64,000 nt of DNA, taken from Phaeodactylibacter xiamenensis (lineage in GTDB: Bacteria > Bacteroidota > Bacteroidia > Chitinophagales > Saprospiraceae). The stretch is taken from contig NZ_JPOS01000034.1 in assembly GCF_000759025.1 (NCBI RefSeq), positions 124,001 to 188,000 on the forward strand, in the 5' to 3' direction. A program made the translations under genes and the position numbers. Of this stretch, positions 7,375 through 18,300 are shown in pieces (the first letter of the stretch is position 1; every line of letters begins with the position of its first letter). Below the pieces are notes generated by a model that was given only the letters and a program-made list of their open reading frames with translations, was not told the DNA's origin and did not search any database.

Positions 7375-10300
7375 ATGGAAAAAACGAAGTTTACTTTCGT
7401 TTCTCCGTCGCGGCTGGCAGGCGCATTTGCGTTCGCGCTGTTGACTTTCCTGGGCCTTCCACAGGCTTTTGCACAGGATTGTCCAACACCATCGAACGTA
7501 GACGTGAGCTACAACTGTGATGGAGTCGTTGTACTGGACTGGGACATTACGGACCCAAGCGGCCTGGTACAATCTTACACCGTTGACATCGAGAATGGCA
7601 ACCAGCCGGTTGTCGACTTTGTCAACATGACTTCCACTGAGCTGACTATTGTTGCAGGTACCCTGACACCAGGCACGACCTACAACTACGCAATTACTGC
7701 GAACTGTGCAGCTTCTAATGTTTCATCTGCAACTGGCCAAATCGATGGCGCGGACATTCAGGACCGCCAGCCAACGATTTCTATCACCAACGTGAACAAC
7801 CCAGTTTGCCCGGGCGACGAGTTCTCCGGCAGCTTTGATGTTACGGTGAATGATGGTTGTGGCGCTTCCTACAATATTTCTGTAGGCGGGACCACTTTCT
7901 TCAACGTGCCAGCGGGCAATACCATAACCTTCGGTGGGCTGAACGCCGCAGTAGGTGGTACAGTCTACACGGTGAACCTCTCCTTGGCTTCAGCAGGCGG
8001 CTGCCAGTTTAACACAGACCAGACGGGCTGTGTTTCTTCTGTTTCAGCAACTCAGACGCTGACGCCATCCGACAGCCAGGCACCAGGTCTGGACGTGACT
8101 GCAGCCGGTGGTGTTGACCTGGGCTCAGGCGCGACGCTTACGTACACTCCGCCAGAGGGCGAGTGCGGCGTACAGCTGCTTTGGTCTGTGTTCCCATTCG
8201 ACAACTGTACTGGCTTGCCAGGTATCGACTTCACAGCAAATGTGACCAACAACAACCTTGGTGTATTCCCATCAGCGTCGATCACTCAGGATGCAGTAGA
8301 CGCGGCTTACGCTGTGAATATCTTCGCTGCAGTAGGTACGAACGTTGTTACGCTTAGCGCAACCGATGAGAATGGCAACAACACGACCCTGACTTTCACT
8401 ATCGAAGTACTGGATGTGCGTATCCCTGAGATTTACGGCCCTGGCGACATGCAGGTTCAAATCCCGGCTTGCCAGGATGAAGGCGTGCCTGTAAACTGGA
8501 CAGTATCTACAGTTGATGACTGTGATATGCAGCCAGCACTGACTCAGACAGCTGGTCCATCTTCAGGCAGCACGCTGACAGCAGGTACTTACACGGTATC
8601 TTACACTTCTACTGACGATTCTGGCAATACTGCTAACTACAGCTTCACGATTGAAGTGACGCAGGCAGCAAGCCCGGCTCCAATTGTAGATGTATCCGGC
8701 AACGGCCAGTTCCACGTGCCAGCATGTGAGGACAACGTAGAAGTTGTGTTCTCTGGCAACGTGTATGACTGTGACCTTCTGCCCTTCAACTTCGATCCGG
8801 AAGACCTGACGGTTAGCGGTGCAGATGTAGCGATCAGCTACTTCCTGCCACAGGAAGACTATGTATACTTCGAGGCTACCGGCAACCTTGAGCCAGGTGA
8901 TTACCTCATCTCAGTAAGCTACCAGGGCGTAACTGTAGACCACGCGGTTTCTGTTATCCAGGATGCGAACCAGCCTGCAACGGTCACGATGCCCGGCAAC
9001 CTTGCATTCCTTGAGCCGCTTTGCGCTGACGGAGCAGACCTGAGCTTCCAGGTACAGATCACAGACGACTGTGATGCAGACCTTAGCGGTGCTACCTTCA
9101 CACTGAACGGCGGTGCTGCACCTGCAGTTGACGCAGCCGCTTCTGATGAGGCAAATGGCCTTTACGTATGGAACCTTGCTGGTATCCCAGCGGGCTCTTA
9201 CACACTCGTAGGTACTTACACTGACGGCGCAGGCGCGACTTCAGAAGGCACTGCTACCTTCACGGTAACAGACCAGCCTGACAACTCTGCTCCAATTATC
9301 GTATACCCATCTCAGAATATCAATATTGCACTGGACCCATGTGTTGAGAACGCAGTAGCTTCTCAGGTTTTCCAGATCACAGCGATTGACAACTGCGATG
9401 GCGATCTTGCCCCGACTGTAACTGTTTCTTCAGGTACAGGTTCTGTGGCTACAATCCCAGGCGGCTATGTATTCATGGGCGGCCCTGGCGTGCACACAAT
9501 TACAATTACAGCGACTGATGCAGCTGGCAACAGCCGCACGGAGTCCTTTGCTATCAATGTAACTCAGGCGCCTGCACCACAGGAGAACCTGGCTTGCAAC
9601 GATGATATCAACGTTACGCTTGACGACAACTGCTCACGCGTAATCACTGCGGATATGGTACTGGAAGGCAACTTCGGCTGCTTTGAGGAGTCTGACTTTA
9701 CGGTCACCATCGTAAACGACGACAACCCTGCGAACGGCAATATCCTGGACGGCCACGGCCAGTTCATTTATGAGATTGCACTTGCTGACCAGGCTCAGCC
9801 AACGATTGGCTTCACTGGTGATTTTGCGCCAGGCAATTGGGACCTGATTGTTAACGATCCTGCGATGACTGTTGGCTTCAACGGTGATGTACTTGAGCTT
9901 GGTTCTCCTGGCGACCCCGTTACTACCAGTGTAGCTAATGCAGCTATCGCCATGCCAGAGTCAGGGACTGTATCCTTCGACTGGACGTTCTTCACAAATG
10001 AGTTCCCAGGGGGTGCACTGTTTGAGCTGTTTGGTTACGTAATTGATGCAAACGGTAATATTACTGAGACTATCTTAGCTAGCGATGGTACTGTTGGTAC
10101 TGTTGGCCCAGATGGTACAGCAGAAGGTTCAGAATCTTTCGACCTGAATGCGGGTGACGTACTTGTCTTCATCCTGCAGGTTGATGGCTTATTCCCTCTT
10201 GGGGCAGAAGCAACAGTTTCTAACTTCACTTTTGAGCCGTCAACACAACCAGTAGCAGGCTTCGAGCCATGCTGGGGCTTTGTTACCGGCGAAGACAAGA

Positions 10301-13300
10301 CAGCACCAGTTGTTGAGTGCCCGGACGACACAGACGTAGCGACTGTCAGTGTGCCTGTACAAACGATCGACGGCGAGCTGACAGCGTCTGACCCACAGAT
10401 CGAGCTGGCGGACTACTCTTGCTTCCTCGATTACCTGTTCAACATCTTCGGCCCTATAACTACGCCACTGGCGGGCCCACAGTACTACGACCTGATCGAA
10501 TTCCAGGTTAGTGAAGAGGATGTATATACAATTTACCTGACTGCGCCAGCCGGCTGGAACGGCGGAGCAGCGACAGCGGTATTCCAGGGCGGCTTCAACC
10601 CTGACAGCCCATGTGAGAATATCCTCACGGCGTCAACAGCGGACCTGAACAGCGCGAACCTCGGCCCTGTGGGCGGCGGTATCAACCCGACAATCCGTAT
10701 GACGCTGCCACTGCGCCCATACGAGACTTACACTGTACTGGTATCTTCAGTAGATGCGGAGCAGGTAGGCCCTTACACGCACACGATCTTCAGCGACGGC
10801 AACGGCCTTGTAGGCTCATGGAACTTCACGCAGACGACACTGCCAGACTGGACGACCCAGTATGACACGACGTTCTCTGCCCTGCCATCGACTACCGAGC
10901 AGCTGGTACTGCCATTGTTCTGCAATGACTTCGACCAGATCTACGGCGGCGACGCAGGTTCTGTAGCACAGGAGACCGCATTCATCAGCGGCACTTACCA
11001 GTGGGTAGGCGCGCCAAGTGCGACGGACAACTGCGACAACAACGTAGGCATCACAGCGACGGACAGCTTCACAGCTTCCGGCGACTGCGGCGACGTAGTA
11101 ATCACGCGCTCCTTCACGGCTACTGACGACCAGGGCCTGACAGACGAGTGCCAGCAGCAGATCACTTTCCGCAAGCCAACGCTTGCTGACGTGACGAACC
11201 CGCCGATCACGGTAGTGGTAGAGTGCGACGAAGACTACCCAGCGCTGGCGAACGGCAACCCGGCTCCAGAGCTGACCGGCTATCCGTTCATCTTCACAGC
11301 GTTCGGCATCTTTGACATTGCTCCGAATTACTGCAACATCGGCGCTTCTTACGACGACCTGCCAACAGTAGACGAGTGCGAAGGCCGCTTCAAGTTCCGC
11401 CGTGAGTGGACCGTATTTGACTGGTGCGACCCAGGCAGCACAGTGATCATCGACCAGCTGATCAAAGTTGGCGACTACACTGCTCCTACGGTAACCTGCC
11501 CTTCAGGCACACCAATTGCTTACTCTACAAGCCCATTCTCTTGCGGTGCGTCTTTCGAGGTGCCAATGCCAGGCGTGAGCGACAACTGCTCTAACGTAAC
11601 GGTATACACTGAGATCGTGACGACAACAGAGGAAGAGGTGATCAACCAGTACGGCCTGCCAACCGGACAGTTTGTGACCGACACCGTAGTGGTGCGCACA
11701 ATCCAGCCTGGCGCGAACCGTTTTGTATCTTCTATCCCATTCGGCGACCACTTCTTCCGCTATGTAGCAGAAGACGACTGCGGCAATGAGACGGAGCTGT
11801 ACTGCCCATTCTCAGTGATCGACGAGATCGAGCCAGTGGCAGTATGCGACGACCAGCTGAACGTAAGCATCGGCGGCGGCAACATCGTGCCTGGCCAGCC
11901 AGCGCTTGCACGGGTGTTCGCATCTGACGTGGACGAAGGCTCATGGGACAACTGCGGTGATGTATCTATCGCGATCTTCCGCAACAACTTCAACCCGATC
12001 ACTTACACTTGCGGCACGCAGAACAGCGTAACCGGCGATTTCGTCGACTTCTTCTGCTGTGACGTAGGCGTTACATCTGATATCACACTGGTTGTAACCG
12101 ACCAGTACGGCAACCAGAACTCCTGCTGGCTGAGCGTTACGCCAGAGGACAAGATCAACCCATTCTGTGACGCGCCAGACAACGTAGTTGTGGATTGCGA
12201 CGACCTGCCATACGGCTTCGACGCATCTGACGCAGGCCAGCTGGAAGACCTGTTCGGCATGGCGACGGGCGCAGACAACTGCGGCGTAGCATCTGTACAG
12301 CAGGTAGCATCGAACGCTGACCTGGAGTGCGGCTACGGCTCCATCACTCGTATCTTCCGCGTCACTGACGTGAACGGCCTGAGCAGCACGAACAGCTGTG
12401 TGCAGGTGATCACGATCAATGAGGTGCACAACTACGAGATCTACTTCCCAGAGGACGCTGAGGCGAACTGTGGCACGCCAACGCCAGACACCGTTGAGTA
12501 CAACGAGCTTGGCTGCGACCTGCTTGCAGTGACAAGCAACGACGAGCAGTTCTCTGCATCCGGCGACGAGTGCTACAAGATCTTCCGTACGTGGAAGGTG
12601 ATCAACTGGTGCCAGTATGACGGCGAGAGCGACCCATACATCGTAGGCCGCGACGAGGACTGCAACGGCACGCCAGGCGATGGCGACCGCATTGCGAACA
12701 ACGGCAACGGCTTCTGGCTGCTTGCACGCCCGAACGGCAAGATCTACTTCGACCAAGACACAGACGAGACACCTGACAACAACGTACCAGGCATCAACTT
12801 CTGTGGCGTATCGAACGACTACTACAGCTTCGAGTATGACGAGACTGGCTACTACCAGTACACTCAGATCATCAAGGTATACGACGACACCGCTCCTGAG
12901 ATCAGCTTCACGCAGGCAGACGCATTCTGCTCCCTGGACAACGTGAACTGTGATGCGAACGTAACGTATCCGTTCAGCATCGATGAGGACTGTACGCCAG
13001 ACGACCTGACGATCAAGGTGTTCCTTGACCCATTCCTGAGCGGCGACCTTGTGGAGCTGACAGGCGTGGTATCTGGTTCTTACCCAGACTACACGATCAC
13101 AGTGAACGACCTGCCAATCGGCAGCCACGCGTTCGAAGTGCACGTACTGGACGGCTGTGGCAACTCAGACCTTGCGATCCTGCCATTCGACATCATCGAC
13201 TGCAAGGCGCCAGCGCCATTCTGCCTGAACGGCATTGCGATCGAGCTGATGCCAGTAGACGAGGACGGCGACAACCTGCCGGACCCGGGCGCAGGCATGG

Positions 13301-14766
13301 CTGAGATCTGGGCGAGCGACTTTGTCGACTTCTCCACTCAGGCGGGCGACTGCTCTGAGCCAATCAAGTACTCTATCAACCGCGTAGGCGAGCCTAACGA
13401 CCCTGACCAGGCCGGCCTTGTGCTGACTTGCGACGACGAAGGCACGCTGGTGATCGAGATCTGGGCGTACGACGCAGCTGGCAACAGCGACTTCTGCGAG
13501 ACTTACATCCTGGTACAGGACAACATGGGCGTATGCGGTGCAGCAGCACCAATGGCAGCCGGTGCAGTCAATACCGAGGACAACGAGCCGGTAGAAGATG
13601 TACAGGTCAGCCTTTCCGGCCAGGCTTCTACAGCGATGACGACTCAGAACGACGGCGCTTACGTATTCACGAACCTGACAGCAGGCCTTGACTACACGAT
13701 CACGCCACAGCGCGACGGCGACTACCTCAACGGTGTGTCTACGTTCGACCTGGTACTGATCAGCAAGCACATCCTGGGCGTTGGCCCGCTGAGCACGCCA
13801 TACCAGCGTATCGCAGCGGACGTTAACAACTCTGGCTCTATCACTACTCTGGACCTGATCCAGCTGCGCAAGCTGATCCTGTCTATCGATACAGAGTTCG
13901 CTAACAACACCAGCTGGCGCTTTGTAGAGGAAGCTTACGTCTTCCCAGACCCATCTAACCCATGGGCAGAGCAGTTCCCTGAAGTGATCAACATCAACGA
14001 CCTGCCTGCGACAAGCATCATGGATGCGGACTTCGTAGCGGTGAAGATTGGTGATGTGAACGGTGATGCGGCAGCAAACAGCTTTGCAGTAGTTGACGAG
14101 CGCAGCTACGAAGGCACCTTTGCACTGCAGACAGACGAGCAGGAGCTGAAGGCGGGCAATGAGTACCGCGTAAGCTTCACAGCTGCTGAGCTGGCACGCA
14201 TCGAGGGCTACCAGGCGACGCTGACGCTGAGCAACGGCGTAGAGCTGGTAGACATCGTAAGCGGTGTAGCTACTGAAGACAACTTCGGCCTGTCTTACCT
14301 GGGCGAAGGCATGATCACGACAAGCTGGAACGGCGAAGCATCTGATGCAGAGCTGTTCACACTGGTATTGCGCGCAAACAGCGACGTGATGCTGAGCGAA
14401 GTACTGGGCGTAAGCTCAGCAGTTACGAAGGCAGAAGCTTACGGCAAAGACGGCAGCTTCCAGGACGTAGCGATCGAGTTCAGCACCGGTACTGTAGCGG
14501 GCGCAGGCTTCGAGCTGTACCAGAACCAGCCGAACCCATTCAAGGGCGAGACTGTGATCGGCTTCAACCTGCCAGAGGCAGCACAGGTGACGATCACCAT
14601 CAGCGACGTAACCGGCAAGGTACTGAAACTGTACCGCCAGGACGGCTCTAAGGGCTACAACCACATCACGGTTAAGTCTTCTGAGCTGGCGGCGACAGGC
14701 GTAGTATCTTACACTGTTGAAACTGGTGACTACACAGCAACGAAGAAGATGGTAATCATCAAGTAA
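7375..14766 (+). CDS. Giant secreted HYR/Ig-like protein with dockerin, cohesin-like and T9SS sorting domains (paralog 1)
   Basis: The 2463-residue protein begins with a signal peptide (cut after AFA, about residue 33). A fibronectin-III-like domain (35-120) is followed by many HYR/Ig-like repeats. Their linkers read DNC or DDC, D..GN and TAPVVECP. A carboxypeptidase-regulatory-like module precedes two dockerin-type calcium loops (about 2113-2172, LNGVSTFDLVLISKHILG and SGSITTLDLIQLRKLIL). A GDVNGD loop, a cohesin-like region (about 2243-2373) and a C-terminal T9SS type A sorting domain (about 2379-2463, opening YQNQPNPF) follow. Export through T9SS and surface or matrix attachment are inferred. 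Codon use from about 10300 onward is extremely biased (GGC, GAC, AAC, CTG, GTA), which suggests high expression. A segment of about 150 residues near 9778-10256 is absent from paralog 2. Confidence 0.9.
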   Translation: MEKTKFTFVSPSRLAGAFAFALLTFLGLPQAFAQDCPTPSNVDVSYNCDGVVVLDWDITDPSGLVQSYTVDIENGNQPVVDFVNMTSTELTIVAGTLTPGTTYNYAITANCAASNVSSATGQIDGADIQDRQPTISITNVNNPVCPGDEFSGSFDVTVNDGCGASYNISVGGTTFFNVPAGNTITFGGLNAAVGGTVYTVNLSLASAGGCQFNTDQTGCVSSVSATQTLTPSDSQAPGLDVTAAGGVDLGSGATLTYTPPEGECGVQLLWSVFPFDNCTGLPGIDFTANVTNNNLGVFPSASITQDAVDAAYAVNIFAAVGTNVVTLSATDENGNNTTLTFTIEVLDVRIPEIYGPGDMQVQIPACQDEGVPVNWTVSTVDDCDMQPALTQTAGPSSGSTLTAGTYTVSYTSTDDSGNTANYSFTIEVTQAASPAPIVDVSGNGQFHVPACEDNVEVVFSGNVYDCDLLPFNFDPEDLTVSGADVAISYFLPQEDYVYFEATGNLEPGDYLISVSYQGVTVDHAVSVIQDANQPATVTMPGNLAFLEPLCADGADLSFQVQITDDCDADLSGATFTLNGGAAPAVDAAASDEANGLYVWNLAGIPAGSYTLVGTYTDGAGATSEGTATFTVTDQPDNSAPIIVYPSQNINIALDPCVENAVASQVFQITAIDNCDGDLAPTVTVSSGTGSVATIPGGYVFMGGPGVHTITITATDAAGNSRTESFAINVTQAPAPQENLACNDDINVTLDDNCSRVITADMVLEGNFGCFEESDFTVTIVNDDNPANGNILDGHGQFIYEIALADQAQPTIGFTGDFAPGNWDLIVNDPAMTVGFNGDVLELGSPGDPVTTSVANAAIAMPESGTVSFDWTFFTNEFPGGALFELFGYVIDANGNITETILASDGTVGTVGPDGTAEGSESFDLNAGDVLVFILQVDGLFPLGAEATVSNFTFEPSTQPVAGFEPCWGFVTGEDKTAPVVECPDDTDVATVSVPVQTIDGELTASDPQIELADYSCFLDYLFNIFGPITTPLAGPQYYDLIEFQVSEEDVYTIYLTAPAGWNGGAATAVFQGGFNPDSPCENILTASTADLNSANLGPVGGGINPTIRMTLPLRPYETYTVLVSSVDAEQVGPYTHTIFSDGNGLVGSWNFTQTTLPDWTTQYDTTFSALPSTTEQLVLPLFCNDFDQIYGGDAGSVAQETAFISGTYQWVGAPSATDNCDNNVGITATDSFTASGDCGDVVITRSFTATDDQGLTDECQQQITFRKPTLADVTNPPITVVVECDEDYPALANGNPAPELTGYPFIFTAFGIFDIAPNYCNIGASYDDLPTVDECEGRFKFRREWTVFDWCDPGSTVIIDQLIKVGDYTAPTVTCPSGTPIAYSTSPFSCGASFEVPMPGVSDNCSNVTVYTEIVTTTEEEVINQYGLPTGQFVTDTVVVRTIQPGANRFVSSIPFGDHFFRYVAEDDCGNETELYCPFSVIDEIEPVAVCDDQLNVSIGGGNIVPGQPALARVFASDVDEGSWDNCGDVSIAIFRNNFNPITYTCGTQNSVTGDFVDFFCCDVGVTSDITLVVTDQYGNQNSCWLSVTPEDKINPFCDAPDNVVVDCDDLPYGFDASDAGQLEDLFGMATGADNCGVASVQQVASNADLECGYGSITRIFRVTDVNGLSSTNSCVQVITINEVHNYEIYFPEDAEANCGTPTPDTVEYNELGCDLLAVTSNDEQFSASGDECYKIFRTWKVINWCQYDGESDPYIVGRDEDCNGTPGDGDRIANNGNGFWLLARPNGKIYFDQDTDETPDNNVPGINFCGVSNDYYSFEYDETGYYQYTQIIKVYDDTAPEISFTQADAFCSLDNVNCDANVTYPFSIDEDCTPDDLTIKVFLDPFLSGDLVELTGVVSGSYPDYTITVNDLPIGSHAFEVHVLDGCGNSDLAILPFDIIDCKAPAPFCLNGIAIELMPVDEDGDNLPDPGAGMAEIWASDFVDFSTQAGDCSEPIKYSINRVGEPNDPDQAGLVLTCDDEGTLVIEIWAYDAAGNSDFCETYILVQDNMGVCGAAAPMAAGAVNTEDNEPVEDVQVSLSGQASTAMTTQNDGAYVFTNLTAGLDYTITPQRDGDYLNGVSTFDLVLISKHILGVGPLSTPYQRIAADVNNSGSITTLDLIQLRKLILSIDTEFANNTSWRFVEEAYVFPDPSNPWAEQFPEVININDLPATSIMDADFVAVKIGDVNGDAAANSFAVVDERSYEGTFALQTDEQELKAGNEYRVSFTAAELARIEGYQATLTLSNGVELVDIVSGVATEDNFGLSYLGEGMITTSWNGEASDAELFTLVLRANSDVMLSEVLGVSSAVTKAEAYGKDGSFQDVAIEFSTGTVAGAGFELYQNQPNPFKGETVIGFNLPEAAQVTITISDVTGKVLKLYRQDGSKGYNHITVKSSELAATGVVSYTVETGDYTATKKMVIIK

Positions 14767-14831
14767 CCATCTCTTTGAGATATAGCCCGGCGGGCGCTGC
14801 TTAGGCGGCGCCTGCAGTGGGCAGACCGGGA

Positions 14832-14866
14832 GGCCGGGCATCCGAAAGGGCGCCCGGCCTTTTTGG
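14832..14866 (+). terminator. Terminator of the first giant gene
   Basis: An 8-bp GC-only stem (ggccgggc at 14832-14839 with gcccggcc at 14852-14859) and 12-nt loop is followed by five T residues. It lies 65 nt after the stop codon. Confidence 0.85.
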
Positions 14867-14869
14867 TTT

Positions 14870-15315
14870 TAGGCTAAAGCAGTGATTTCAAAGGTGGTGG
14901 ACATTGAATAAAAAATAATTTGATTTATCGCAGATAAATAGATTGGATTATGAGTGGGGGTATTGCATAATTGAAATAAATATCCGTTATTTGAACTCAC
15001 AAACACCTACAGAAAGAAAAAAAGAGCCCAAATAAAAAAGCTCAGTCCCTGTTACACACCCTTTATACAACCTACCTTAACATCTTATTGATATGCACTC
15101 CTGGCAGCGGTACATCCGTATGCCATCTTGTAATTTTAGACCCACAGTTTTAGACCCCTTCATAGTTTATTCACTTCTAATGACAGGTGTATAACCTTCA
15201 ATACTCAGGTATTTATAGGAGGTTTTACGAACAGTGCCTTGCCCCTTTGACAGGGAGCATGACTGTCGTATACGTCCTTTTTGACCATAATTCCATTAAC
15301 ACAAATCGTAATTCT
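14870..15315 (+). other. AT-rich intergenic region between the giant paralogs
   Basis: No gene or consensus promoter was found. A 10-nt direct repeat ttttagaccc occurs at 15134 and 15148. The last 15 nt (15301-15315, acaaatcgtaattct) match 12 of 15 positions of the sequence just before the start of paralog 1 (7360-7374). Confidence 0.6.
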
Positions 15316-18300
15316 ATGAACATTATGACCTTGACGAAACCTTTTATGACCCGTGTGCCGGGCCTGTTTCTTGCAGTAGTATTGCTTACAGGCTGGTCAG
15401 GAAAACTCTTCGGGCAATGCCCGATTCCTGCTAACGTGGATGTGGGGTACGATTGCAACGGAGTCGTGACACTTAACTGGGATGGCTCTGCCGCAGCGAA
15501 CAGCTACACGGTAGATATTGAAAATGGCAATCAGCCGGTTGTCGACTTTGTGAACATGACAAATACTCAATTGACAATTGCCGCAGGAACGCTATCGGCT
15601 GGTACGACCTATAATTATGCAATTACTGCTAACTGTGGTTCGTCTAATGTTGCTTCTGCCACTGGTTCAATTAATGGGGACCTCATCCAAAACAGGCTGC
15701 CGGAAATTCAAATCTCTGATGTGGCCAGCCCGGTTTGCGGAGGAGATGATGGCAGTTTCGATGTTGTTGTTAGCGATATGGCTGATGGCGGAGTGTCTGA
15801 TTGCAATGCAATTTATAATATTGTAGTGCTGGCAAACAGCAGTGAAGCCGATCGCCAAAACAACGTTGCTTCAGGCGAAGTGGTTTCATTCAGCCTCCCG
15901 GGCAGTACAGGAGCCGGGACTACTTACAGCGTGACTTTGGAGCTGGTAAATGAAGGAGACTGTACCTTTAACGCAGATTGTGTGGAAAGCCTTTCCACTG
16001 AAGTTACACTTGCCGCTTCTGATAATCAAGCACCGGAAATAGAAGTGACCGGATTAGGAGGAGTCTCTGTGAATCCCGGAGCTGCTTTTGCTTACAGCCC
16101 ACCGGAAGGCGAGTGTGGCGTACAGCTGCTATGGTCTGTACTGCCCTCCGATAATTGCGAAAGCCCTTCCGAACTTAGCTTTGACGTTACCTTGACGAAC
16201 CCCGATCCGGGAGCAGCACCTACTGTCTCTTTTGAGCAGATAGCTCTGGATGCGGCATATGTACTGAATATTTTTCTTGCTGTAGGTGAAAATACCCTGA
16301 CCATCACCGCTACTGATGGGAATGGCAACTCAGAAGTATTGGATTACGTTCTGACTGTAAATGACAGCCGTGCTCCTGAAGTTTACGGCCCGGGTGATAT
16401 GAATGTGGAAATCCCCGCTTGTCAAAATGAAGGTGTACCTGTCAACTGGACAATCGTTGTTGCTGATGATTGCGATACCCAACCTGATCTGCAGCAGACC
16501 TCAGGGCTTGCTTCCGGCTCTGTATTTTCTGAAGGCTCTTATAATATCAGCTATACTGCAACCGACTACAGCGGGAATGCGACCGTTTACAGCTTTACTG
16601 TGAATGTTACACAGGCTAACAGCCCACAGCCAATCGTTGACATTTCCGGAAACGGACAGTTCCACGTGCCAGCCTGCGAAGCTTCTGAGTTTGTGGTGCT
16701 ATCGGGTAATATCTACGATTGTGATCTTACAGCGGATGATAACCTCTCAGGTGCTATTACTGTAAGTGGTGCTCCCTTGGCAATCACCTATACTCTTGCT
16801 GAAAGTGGGTTTGCATATTTTGAGGCCGCCGGCAATCTTACACCGGGTAATTACTTAATTGACTTCACCTATGGTGGTGTAACCGTAGATCACGCGGTAA
16901 GTGTTATACAGGATGCAAATCAGCCGGCTGGAATCACCATGCCCGGTAACCTGACTTTTCTGGAGCCTATTTGCACAGCTGGTGCGAATCTCAGCTTCCA
17001 GGTGCAAATCTCAGATGATTGTGATACCGACCTGTCAGGTGCCACCTTTACGCTAAATGGCGCTGCTGCACCAGCGATCGATCCATTGGCTTCTGAGCCG
17101 GAAAGTGGCTTATATGTATGGAACCTAAGTGGTATCCCGGCAGGTGTATATACTTTGGTAGCCAGCTATACAGATGGCGCCGGGGATACTTCCGAAGGCA
17201 TATCAGAGCTCACCGTTACAGATCAGCCAGATAACTCAGCCCCAATCATTGTTTATCCTTCCCAGAATATCAACGTTGTATTGGACCCCTGCGCCCCCTC
17301 TACTGCTGAGGTGAGCTTCCAGGTTTCTGCAATAGATAATTGTGAAGGCGCATTGACTCCAAACGTTAGCGTGTCGGGTAGCGCAACCATCGCGCCATCT
17401 GCCGGCAACACCTACGTGGTGACCTCACCGGCAAACGCAGGGCCGTTCACCGTTAGCATCTTCGCAGAAGACGGATCTGGTAACAGCCGTTCCGAGAGCT
17501 TTGCGATTAGCGTAACCCAGGCCGCTGCACCTTCAACCAACCTGGCATGTAACGATAACATCAATGTCACACTCAATGATAACTGCTCCCGGGTCATCAC
17601 GGCCGATATGGTGCTCGAAGGGAACTTCGGCTGCCTGACAGAAGCAGACTTTAGCATTACTATCGTCAATGACCTCAACCCATCCAACGGCAATATTGTC
17701 GATGGGGACGGCCAGTTTATTTATGATATTTCCGGTCCGGACGTACCCGGATTCGAGAATTGCTGGGGCTATGTTACTGCGGAGGACAAGACTGCTCCGG
17801 TTATTACCTGCCCGGACGATACAGGAGAAGCTATTTTTAGCACAACTGTCCAGAAAATCCAGGGCGCGCTGACGACTACCGATCCACAACTGGAGCTGGC
17901 TGATTATTCCTGTTTTCTTGATGCAGTAGGTCCAACGACTGGAGCGCACTACTACGATATCATTGAGTTCCAGGTGAGCCAGGACGATATTTACACCATT
18001 TATCTGAATACGGAATGGGGTGATGGATTTACGGCTTTATATCAGGGCAGTTTCAATCCTGACAGCCCCTGTGAGAATATCCTGTACGCCGCTGACGATA
18101 ACATCCTTGGTAATGTTGGTCCAATCGGTGGTTTGTTCGACCCACAGGTACGGGTAACCCTTCCACTTCGGGCCTACGAAACCTACTATGTATTGGTTTC
18201 CAGCTTTGGGGCAGATGAGACGGGCGCTTACGAACACACCATCTTTAGCGATGGCAATGGTTTAGTCGGTGTTTGGAATTATTCCCAAACTACTCTGCCA

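Noticed and set aside
11941-13143. A 400-codon open frame antisense to the first giant gene
   Set aside because: It is a by-product of the narrow codon set of the sense gene, which leaves few stop codons on the other strand. Its translation is Val/Arg/Ala-rich with no domain.
15187-15315. Upstream start for paralog 2
   Set aside because: It would bury the signal peptide 43 residues into the chain; the ATG at 15316 follows the leader motif shared with paralog 1.
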